Origin: an uncultured Mycoplasmatota bacterium | Lineage (GTDB): Bacteria > Bacillota_I > Bacilli_A > RF39 > UBA660 | Assembly: GCA_900543825.1 (NCBI GenBank) | Contig: UQSR01000017.1 | Coordinates: 1 to 9,076, forward strand | Reading direction: 5' to 3' | DNA length: 9,076 nt | In this document: piece after piece, positions 1-5,837 of the stretch | How positions within the stretch are numbered: position 1 is the first letter of the stretch | How the letters are laid out: each line of letters starts with the position of its first letter | Made by a program: the position numbers and the translations under genes | The notes under the pieces: model-generated | The model's database searches: none | Told to the model about the DNA's origin: nothing | What the model saw: the letters and a program-made list of their open reading frames with translations, nothing else

Positions 1-497
1 GATATAACGATCTGTCCAGGACAGTTGTAGTTTGCTATCTGTACCTTGCCAGGTGTGTTCTCACATATCTCGGCAATCTTGTCAGCGTCCATTGCTATGA
101 CTGCTGCCATTCCGCCCATTCCGAGAGGTACTTCGTTCTGCATGAGGATACCTCTTCTTCTAACTGTCTTGATGCCGTCAGCGAGAGTCATGGCTCCTGC
201 TGCAACAAGTGCACTGTACTCACCGAGTGAGAGTCCTGCAAATACATCAGCCTTGAGACCTGCGTTCTTCAGGTGCTCATATATGGCAACCTCTGCAGCA
301 ACCATGGCCGGCTGTGTGTACTCTGTCTTGTTGATGTCATCGTTCTCCTCGAAACAGATCTTCTTAAGCTCTATATCCAGAACGTCATCTGCCTCGTCAA
401 ATACCTTCTTGCTGTCCTCAAAACTGTCATAAAAATCCTTTGCCATGCCCACATACTGTGCGCCCTGACCTGGGAATATAACTGCTGTCTTACCCAT
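1..497 (-). CDS. fabD: malonyl-CoA:ACP transacylase, N-terminal part (cut by window edge)
   Basis: The enzyme moves malonyl groups from CoA to acyl carrier protein to feed type II fatty acid synthesis in the cytoplasm. The visible 165 residues begin MGKTAVIFPGQGAQ, the hallmark N-terminus. They contain GLSLGEYSAL with the nucleophilic serine at residue 90, the RRRG arginine at about 115 and an LMQ stretch after it. The catalytic histidine region lies beyond the left edge. The start is ATG at 497, with AGAAAGGA at 506-513 eight bases upstream. Codons and composition (about half G+C) differ sharply from the AT-rich genes to the right. The protein resembles Lachnospiraceae FabD, where fabK normally precedes it. 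Here a helicase gene does, only 17 bases away, which I read as an assembly join. Family assignment is firm; the lineage is inferred. Confidence 0.93.
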   Translation of the reverse strand, partial: MGKTAVIFPGQGAQYVGMAKDFYDSFEDSKKVFDEADDVLDIELKKICFEENDDINKTEYTQPAMVAAEVAIYEHLKNAGLKADVFAGLSLGEYSALVAAGAMTLADGIKTVRRRGILMQNEVPLGMGGMAAVIAMDADKIAEICENTPGKVQIANYNCPGQIVI

Positions 498-517
498 TTC
501 TTTTTTCCTTTCTTTTA
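498..517. other. composition break between fabD and the helicase gene (probable assembly join)
   Basis: Composition jumps from about 50% to under 30% G+C exactly at this short purine-rich gap on the minus strand. The helicase stop codon (515-517) is followed directly by the fabD ribosome binding site. A low-complexity Shine-Dalgarno region of this kind is easily shared between unrelated genomes and is a plausible false overlap. The exact join cannot be placed from the sequence alone. Confidence 0.55.
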
Positions 518-1897
518 ACCTTTATTTTCTATATTTATATCAAAATCAGTATTTCTTATTTTAATCTTTCTATTACTTTTACCTTGTTTCCTTTGAATTT
601 CTTTTACCCTATTCTTTAAATTATTCTCTAATTCTTCAATAAACTCTATATTATTAGTTAAATCTATAATTACTGGTGATAATAATTTATCAATTATTTC
701 TTCTTTTGTCATATCTAAAGATACGTCTATACCATTACCTTTAGCTATATCTATTAATTCATTTCTAGTTAATGAATCATATTCTTCATACTTTTCTTTT
801 GTCTTTCCTTTTACCGCTAAAGCTCTACCTATTTGCTCAAAATATACAATATCTGAAGTAGTACCTCTTCCAAGTATTACTCCATCAACATCTGGAGCAT
901 GTACTCCTTCATTATATTGATTAATAGCAAACATAATTCTAAGTTTCTTTTTAACACTATTTCCTTCTAGATCTCTATCATTATAAAAAGCTTCTCTATT
1001 TAGTTTACCACTTGTTTTATCTTTACTTGTCGTTTTATAAAATACTACATCATACCCATCAAACCATTGTTTAACTTCATTCATAATTGTATCTATATCA
1101 TTAGTATCCTCCTCAGTAATCGGAGGACAAAAATAAATATATTTACCATCATTTTTAATATTTTTTCTTACCATATCAGGTATACTCGGAGCATTAGTTA
1201 TTCTCCTTTTAGCATCTAATAATAACTTCATATATTCCGTATAATCTTTCGTTGATAAATTTCCTTCTTCTATTTTATCTTCAAGATATTTCTCATAATC
1301 ATATAATCTTACATAAGCACTTCGATAAATAGGTTTAGGTAGTACCCCATCTATCATAGCATCACATAAATCATAATAGTTTACTACCTTACCAGAAAAT
1401 AATTCATCAGTATCTGGATTAGTCATATCTCTTTCATATATAGTGCCCCTATCTCTTACATTATAGGCAGACATTCCAAACAATAACATATTAGGATGAG
1501 TATCTACAATAGTATTAATTCTATTTCCCCATACAGGAGCACCAAGATGATGAAGTTCATCTGTTATAAGTAAATCAACATCTAAATCAGCTATTTCTTC
1601 TCTTGATAAATTTATTAAACTTTGATATGTTCTAAATCTTAAATTAGGAAAATCCCTATTTATATCTAAACCATTATTATTTATTATATTTTTAATATGC
1701 TCTATTATAGCTCCAGAAGGAGATATATATAATACTTTTTTATCTTTATATTCATAAGCTAATCTTAAAGCTACATAACTTTTACCAGTACCAGTAGCTT
1801 GCAATATAGCAACTTTATCTTCACCATTATTATAAGCATTAAGTACCCTATTAAATGCTTCAATATTATGTTCATATAAATTTAATATATTATTCAT
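515..1897 (-). CDS. superfamily 2 helicase-like ATPase with C-terminal HeH/SAP-like motif
   Basis: This is a 460-residue nucleic-acid-dependent ATPase whose biological role I do not recognise. Visible motifs, in order: Walker A QATGTGKS (33-40), motif II DELH (113-116), a motif III-like GMSAY (141-145), motif V around GVHAPDVDGVILGR (331-344) and motif VI EQIGRAL (354-360). Together they give two RecA-like domains of the type III restriction/DEAD family. Residues 376-406 (LTRNELIDIAKGNGIDVS and following) resemble a HeH/SAP nucleic-acid-binding hairpin, followed by a lysine-rich tail. No nuclease, methylase or protease motif is visible. I place the start at ATG 1897, which has AGGTGAG at 1902-1908. 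A GTG at 1906 would add three residues but overlaps that site. The gene is AT-rich like smc and has its own promoter. It could be a phage- or defence-related helicase or a host repair factor; the sequence does not decide. Confidence 0.8.
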   Translation of the reverse strand: MNNILNLYEHNIEAFNRVLNAYNNGEDKVAILQATGTGKSYVALRLAYEYKDKKVLYISPSGAIIEHIKNIINNNGLDINRDFPNLRFRTYQSLINLSREEIADLDVDLLITDELHHLGAPVWGNRINTIVDTHPNMLLFGMSAYNVRDRGTIYERDMTNPDTDELFSGKVVNYYDLCDAMIDGVLPKPIYRSAYVRLYDYEKYLEDKIEEGNLSTKDYTEYMKLLLDAKRRITNAPSIPDMVRKNIKNDGKYIYFCPPITEEDTNDIDTIMNEVKQWFDGYDVVFYKTTSKDKTSGKLNREAFYNDRDLEGNSVKKKLRIMFAINQYNEGVHAPDVDGVILGRGTTSDIVYFEQIGRALAVKGKTKEKYEEYDSLTRNELIDIAKGNGIDVSLDMTKEEIIDKLLSPVIIDLTNNIEFIEELENNLKNRVKEIQRKQGKSNRKIKIRNTDFDINIENKG

Positions 1898-1952
1898 ACT
1901 TCTCACCTATCACACCTATTATATATATTATACCATACTTTTCAAATATCAT
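1890..1952 (-). CDS. possible 20-codon leader ORF overlapping the helicase start
   Basis: This reading frame encodes 20 residues starting MIFEKYGIIYIIG. It is preceded by AGAGGGGG at 1961-1968, eight bases before its ATG, which is a striking G-run in DNA this AT-rich. A good promoter at 1982-2010 would start RNA near 1975, just upstream of that site. The TAA stop at 1890-1892 lies just inside the helicase gene, so the two frames overlap by eight bases, an arrangement that favours translational coupling. No family is recognised. The product is too short for codon statistics, and the ORF could be a chance frame. Confidence 0.4.
   Translation of the reverse strand: MIFEKYGIIYIIGVIGEKYE
1902..1908 (-). 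promoter_or_regulatory. ribosome binding site deciding the helicase start
   Basis: AGGTGAG on the minus strand lies four bases before ATG 1897. It favours that codon over the GTG at 1906, which falls within the site itself. Confidence 0.65.
1927..1935 (-). promoter_or_regulatory. possible second, extended -10 promoter of the helicase gene
   Basis: The minus strand reads TGGTATAAT, a perfect extended -10 (TGnTATAAT), but no good -35 lies 17 bases upstream. It would start RNA near 1920, inside the leader ORF, and so bypass it. In a region this AT-rich, chance matches are common. Confidence 0.35.
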
Positions 1953-1960
1953 ATAAAATA

Positions 1961-1968
1961 CCCCCTCT
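1961..1968 (-). promoter_or_regulatory. Shine-Dalgarno-like AGAGGGGG before the leader ORF
   Basis: AGAGGGGG on the minus strand sits eight bases upstream of ATG 1952. The nearest alternative coding start, the helicase ATG, is more than 60 bases away, so this site best fits translation of the short ORF. Confidence 0.45.
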
Positions 1969-1981
1969 AAAATTAGAAAAT

Positions 1982-2010
1982 AATATAACACAAATAGCAA
2001 ACAAAGTCAA
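1982..2010 (-). promoter_or_regulatory. sigma-A-type promoter for leader ORF and helicase gene
   Basis: TTGACT at 2005-2010 and TATATT at 1982-1987 are separated by exactly 17 bases on the minus strand, each with one mismatch to consensus. The predicted start near 1975 lies just ahead of the AGAGGGGG site. The promoter sits downstream of the smc terminator, so helicase transcription appears independent of smc. Confidence 0.65.
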
Positions 2011-2044
2011 TTATATTATTTTTTCTTTCATTAATTCATTTTAC

Positions 2045-2077
2045 TAAAAAAGAAATAAAATAACAAATTTTATTTCT
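2045..2077 (-). terminator. AT-only intrinsic terminator overlapping the smc stop codon
   Basis: The minus strand has an 11-bp perfect inverted repeat, AGAAATAAAAT / ATTTTATTTCT (2067-2077 and 2051-2061). It has a five-base loop and is followed by a run of T. The stem starts in the final smc codons and includes the stop. It holds only one G:C pair, so hairpin stability is low, but position and T-run are typical of an intrinsic terminator. Confidence 0.65.
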
Positions 2078-5009
2078 TAATATCTTCTAATTTTACAGAT
2101 ACAATCTTACTAACCCCAGACTCTTGCATTGTAATACCATATAAAACATCTGCATATTCCATAGTCTTCTTTTTATGAGTAATAATAATAAACTGAGTAT
2201 TATCCCTATACTTATCTAAATACTTACCAAAAGCCTCAACATTAGCATCATCTAAAGCAGCCTCAACCTCATCAAATAAACAAAAAGGTACAGGCCTAAC
2301 ATTAAGTATAGCAAATAATAACGATATAGCCGTAAAAGTCTTCTCTCCACCAGATAACAAACTAATACTCTGAAGTTTCTTACCAGGAGGCTCCGCCTTA
2401 ATATCAATACCAGTTTCCAATATATTATCCGGATCAGTTAAAGAAAGTTCTGCTCTTCCTCCCTTAAATAACTCACGATATACAATCTTAAATTCACGTC
2501 TTACCTCTTCAAAAGTAGTACTAAGCTTATTCTTCATAATACTATCCATCTCTTTAATAATATCATATAAAGTATTTTCAGCAGTAATTAAATCCTCTTT
2601 CTGTGATTTCAAAAAATCATATCTCTCTTTAACCCTTTCATATTCACTAGGAGCATTCAAATTAACATCTCCAATAGCAAGCAAATCATTCTTAAGCCTA
2701 CTAATCTCCTTATTAGCACTATCTATATCCATATCTAATTTATAATTATTAATAGCAAACTCATAAGTCATATTATAATCATTAGTCAAATCATTAAGCA
2801 AATTATCTAACTTAACATCAATTCTATTAACAATAATATTCAAATTATTAAGTTCCTTTTGCTTCTTACCAATATAACTATTACTACTTCTAGAAGTTTC
2901 CTCAAGCTCATTAATAGTATTATTAATCTTATCCTCATCCACTTTTAATAAAGAAAGACTACTATTAACACTACTAATATTCTCCCTAATTTTAGCAAGT
3001 TCATTAATAAGATTATCTTCTTCACTATTATTAGAAGTAATATTAGTCAAATCCCTAAGTTCATTTTCCTTATCTTCTTTATCCTTATTAAGTTTATTAA
3101 TAGTTATATAAATATTTTCTTTCTTAGTTTCATATTGAATCTTATTATTTTGATATTCATATAATTTATTATTAATCTCATTAAGTTCTTTATCAATATC
3201 ACTAAGTTCCTTAACAATATCTTTATTCTTATCTTCAATAATATTACATTTCTTTCTATTTTCATCAAGTTCATATCTAATAGATAAAGAATTATTAAAC
3301 TTATCCTTACTACCACCAGTTAAAGAACCACCAACATTAACGACTTGACCATCTAAAGTAACAATTTTATATTTCTTATTAATAAGAGCACTAAATCTAT
3401 TAGCAGTATCAATATTATCCACTATAATAGTATTACCAAGTACATTAGAAATAATATTACTATATCTATTATCATACTTAACAAGTTCACTAGCAATACC
3501 AATATATCCATTCTCATATCTAATACTATCTAAAATACCATTATCAATATAACGACCATTAATAACAGATATCGGATAAAAAGTCGCTCTACCAAGATTA
3601 TTATTCTTAAGATAATTAATTAATTCTTTAGCAATATTAGGAGTATCTACTACTAAATATGAAGCCTGTCCCCCTAAAGCAGTACTAATAGCAGTATTAT
3701 ATTTATTATCCGTATCAATGAGACTAGCAATAACATTATGAATACCATTAAATTTAGGATTATCTAATATCATTTTAATCTGTTTAGGAACCAATGAATT
3801 ATTATTAATACTATCTTCCAAATATTGAATTCTATATTTCAAACTATCAATATCCCTATTATTCTTAATAATCATATTATTATAATTATTCTTCCTAAAT
3901 AATAAATCACTACTCTTACTACTAATATTATCAATATCCTCTTTTAATAACTCTATCTTCTTATTAATAACCAAAATATCACTATTAAAATTATTCAAGT
4001 TATTATTAATATCAATAATATCTTCTTTCAAAGAAATAATATTATTAGCTATTTTAGAAGACTCTTCCTTATACTTATTTCTCTCTTGTAATAATTTAAT
4101 AGAAGAAGTAATCTTCTCTTCATTCTTAGTAAGATCAATTAAAGTACTCTGTTTAGAAGAAATATCCTCTCTTATATTTCTAAGTTTATCTTTATATTTA
4201 AGAATATCAATATCATAATTACTATTATTAGTACTAACCTTAGCTATTTCATCCTCTAATAACTCAATCTTTTTCTTATCCTCTTTATATTCAAAATTCA
4301 AATCACTAATCATTTTAGCAATCGAAGCAACCTCTATATTAGATAACTTATCTTTAATATCTTTATATCTAATAGCCCTCTTTGAAGCTTCTTCTAAAGG
4401 TACTACATTACCTTCAAGTTCTAAAATAATATCATTAACACGATTCAAATTCTGATTAGTTCTATCAAGTTTTCTTAAAGCTTCTTCTTTTCTTCTTTTA
4501 TACTTAAGTACCCCAGCAGCCTCTTCAAATATTATCCTTCTATCTTCAGGTTTATTAGAAAGTATTTCATCAATCTTACCCTGACTAATAATATTAAAAC
4601 TCTCTTTAGCAGTACCAGAATCAGATAATAATTCAATAATATCCTTAAGTCTTACCCTTTCATTATTAATATAATACTCATTTTCACCTGTACGAAAAGC
4701 CATTCTCTTAATAGCAACCTCATCAAAATCAATAGGCAATGTCTTATCTGTATTATCAAATATCAAAGATACCGAAGCACTATTAAGAGGTTTTCTACTC
4801 TCACTACCAGAAAAAATAACATCAAGTGAAGAATCACCCCTTAAAGACTTCATAGATTGTTCTCCTAATACCCATCTGACGGCATCTACAATATTAGATT
4901 TACCAGAACCATTAGGTCCAACAATACCATTAACATTCTTACAAAACTCAACTCTTGTTTTATCAGCAAATGATTTAAAACCATATGCTCTTAACTCCTT
5001 TAAATACAT
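2070..5009 (-). CDS. smc: chromosome segregation/condensation ATPase SMC, short-armed
   Basis: SMC is the core ATPase of the bacterial condensin-like complex, acting on DNA with ScpA and ScpB. The 979 residues show the full plan. An N-terminal head carries Walker A GPNGSGKSN (31-39) and a Q-loop near 143. A coiled coil spans about 165-410. The hinge spans about 415-570, with FNGIHNVIASL and a glycine-rich GGSLTGGS. A returning coil spans about 575-820. The C-terminal head has signature LLSGGEK (884-890), Walker B PFCLFDEVEAALD (908-920) and switch histidine 945. Family members are usually near 1180 residues, so each arm looks about 100 residues short while heads and hinge are complete. The coils are rich in Asn, Ile and Lys, fitting the AT-rich genome. 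The start is ATG 5009, with AGGA at 5019-5022. The usual Firmicute neighbours rnc and ftsY are absent. Confidence 0.95.
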   Translation of the reverse strand: MYLKELRAYGFKSFADKTRVEFCKNVNGIVGPNGSGKSNIVDAVRWVLGEQSMKSLRGDSSLDVIFSGSESRKPLNSASVSLIFDNTDKTLPIDFDEVAIKRMAFRTGENEYYINNERVRLKDIIELLSDSGTAKESFNIISQGKIDEILSNKPEDRRIIFEEAAGVLKYKRRKEEALRKLDRTNQNLNRVNDIILELEGNVVPLEEASKRAIRYKDIKDKLSNIEVASIAKMISDLNFEYKEDKKKIELLEDEIAKVSTNNSNYDIDILKYKDKLRNIREDISSKQSTLIDLTKNEEKITSSIKLLQERNKYKEESSKIANNIISLKEDIIDINNNLNNFNSDILVINKKIELLKEDIDNISSKSSDLLFRKNNYNNMIIKNNRDIDSLKYRIQYLEDSINNNSLVPKQIKMILDNPKFNGIHNVIASLIDTDNKYNTAISTALGGQASYLVVDTPNIAKELINYLKNNNLGRATFYPISVINGRYIDNGILDSIRYENGYIGIASELVKYDNRYSNIISNVLGNTIIVDNIDTANRFSALINKKYKIVTLDGQVVNVGGSLTGGSKDKFNNSLSIRYELDENRKKCNIIEDKNKDIVKELSDIDKELNEINNKLYEYQNNKIQYETKKENIYITINKLNKDKEDKENELRDLTNITSNNSEEDNLINELAKIRENISSVNSSLSLLKVDEDKINNTINELEETSRSSNSYIGKKQKELNNLNIIVNRIDVKLDNLLNDLTNDYNMTYEFAINNYKLDMDIDSANKEISRLKNDLLAIGDVNLNAPSEYERVKERYDFLKSQKEDLITAENTLYDIIKEMDSIMKNKLSTTFEEVRREFKIVYRELFKGGRAELSLTDPDNILETGIDIKAEPPGKKLQSISLLSGGEKTFTAISLLFAILNVRPVPFCLFDEVEAALDDANVEAFGKYLDKYRDNTQFIIITHKKKTMEYADVLYGITMQESGVSKIVSVKLEDIKK

Positions 5010-5030
5010 ACATTCACATCCTACTTATCT

Positions 5031-5039
5031 ATTTTATCA
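5031..5039 (-). promoter_or_regulatory. possible extended -10 for smc
   Basis: TGATAAAAT on the minus strand resembles an extended -10 (TGnTATAAT) with one mismatch. It lies about 22 bases before the smc start. The hexamer 17 bases upstream is a poor -35. No terminator hairpin is visible in the 75 bases after nrdG, so smc may also be read through from the nrd genes. Confidence 0.35.
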
Positions 5040-5084
5040 GATTTCTCAAATAAAATCTACTATAAAATATAAAAATAAAAAGAA

Positions 5085-5645
5085 TCATACATATATACGA
5101 TCCCTAGTATTTTTCTTTTTATTATTAGTATTATAATACTTATCTACTAAAACAACCTTTTTATTCTTAACACTATTCTTACTATCAATAATTCTCTGAT
5201 TAGTAGATCCCCTAAAAATACAATCATAACTCTTCTTTTCAAGAACAAAAGGACCATCTATTAATACATCAATAGTTTTTAAAAATTCAATTATTTTAGG
5301 ATTATCCTTAGCTAAAGCCATAAGACCTTCAAAAGTAAAACCAGTATAGCACCAAATATTCATTTTTTTAGCTTTAATATATTTAGCAAGTTCTAAACAA
5401 GCATCAACCTGATATAAAGGATCTCCACCGGAAAAAGTAATACCATCTTGCCCTTCAAGTTCATCTATTTGATCCTCTATTTCACGGATATCTACCAAAA
5501 AGCCATCATCAAAAGAATGCGTTTGAGGATTATGACACCCAGGGCACTTATGTAAGCAACCCTGGGTCCATAATACCGCTCTTATACCTTCACCATCTAC
5601 AATACTATCAGATTGTAATACTGGCGAAGCAAGTCTAATTTCCAC
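5085..5645 (-). CDS. nrdG: anaerobic ribonucleotide reductase activating enzyme (radical SAM)
   Basis: NrdG uses a 4Fe-4S cluster and S-adenosylmethionine to abstract a hydrogen from the reductase glycine, making the glycyl radical. The 186 residues contain the cluster motif CLHKCPGC (Cys 30, 34, 37), FSGGDPLY (71-78) and the NrdG-type LIDGPF and FRGSTNQRIID segments (129-154). A lysine- and asparagine-rich tail closes the protein. The start is GTG at 5645, whose first base is the last base of the preceding TAG stop (TAGTG), with AAAAGG a few bases upstream. This one-base overlap implies translational coupling to the glycyl-radical gene, its presumed substrate. AT-rich codon use matches smc. 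The family call is secure. Confidence 0.95.
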   Translation of the reverse strand: MEIRLASPVLQSDSIVDGEGIRAVLWTQGCLHKCPGCHNPQTHSFDDGFLVDIREIEDQIDELEGQDGITFSGGDPLYQVDACLELAKYIKAKKMNIWCYTGFTFEGLMALAKDNPKIIEFLKTIDVLIDGPFVLEKKSYDCIFRGSTNQRIIDSKNSVKNKKVVLVDKYYNTNNKKKNTRDRIYV

Positions 5646-5821
5646 TAAGCAGCCTTTTTATCTAATAATCCTTCAGTACTATGTTTTACTCTATCTCTTT
5701 CTTCAGCTCTCTTACCGTTATTAAATCTATCTACAGTACCAACTAAATAACCAGTAATCCTTCTAATTCTATCAAAACCTACACCCTCACCAACTAATTT
5801 TTCTTGTTTTTCTTCTTTCAT
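5645..5821 (-). CDS. stand-alone glycyl-radical domain of anaerobic ribonucleotide reductase
   Basis: This 58-residue protein contains FDRIRRITGYLVGTVDRF and, further on, a KRAEERDRVKH stretch. That is the C-terminal glycyl-radical segment of class III reductases; compare RTCGYLG and RVKHM at the end of phage T4 NrdD. The radical glycine should be residue 24. It has its own ATG at 5821, with AAAGGAAGT at 5829-5837 seven bases upstream, after the nrdD stop. It lies in a different frame from nrdD and overlaps nrdG by one base. The upstream 716-residue protein lacks this motif, so the enzyme is encoded in two pieces. The glycyl protein presumably docks into the large subunit and is activated by NrdG, much as GrcA/YfiD supplies a radical domain to pyruvate formate-lyase. 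A frameshift artefact is less likely, given the clean stop, spacer and binding site. Confidence 0.82.
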   Translation of the reverse strand: MKEEKQEKLVGEGVGFDRIRRITGYLVGTVDRFNNGKRAEERDRVKHSTEGLLDKKAA

Positions 5822-5828
5822 TTTAATT

Positions 5829-5837
5829 ACTTCCTTT
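5829..5837 (-). promoter_or_regulatory. ribosome binding site of the glycyl-radical gene
   Basis: AAAGGAAGT on the minus strand lies directly after the nrdD TAG (5838-5840) and seven bases before ATG 5821. It is the main sign that the glycyl-radical segment is a gene in its own right and not the remnant of a frameshift. Confidence 0.7.

Noticed and set aside
46..518. Plus-strand open frames of 128 and 81 codons opposite fabD.
   Set aside because: They are antisense to a well-supported fabD frame and have no recognisable family or ribosome binding site.
1907..2069. A CRISPR array, tRNA or riboswitch in the smc-helicase gap or other gaps.
   Set aside because: No direct repeats with regular spacing, no cloverleaf and no known riboswitch core were found; the gap is explained by terminator, promoter and leader ORF.
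3104..3316. Minus-strand frame of 70 codons inside smc.
   Set aside because: It is an alternative frame within the coiled-coil coding region; its composition reflects the AT-rich codons of smc.
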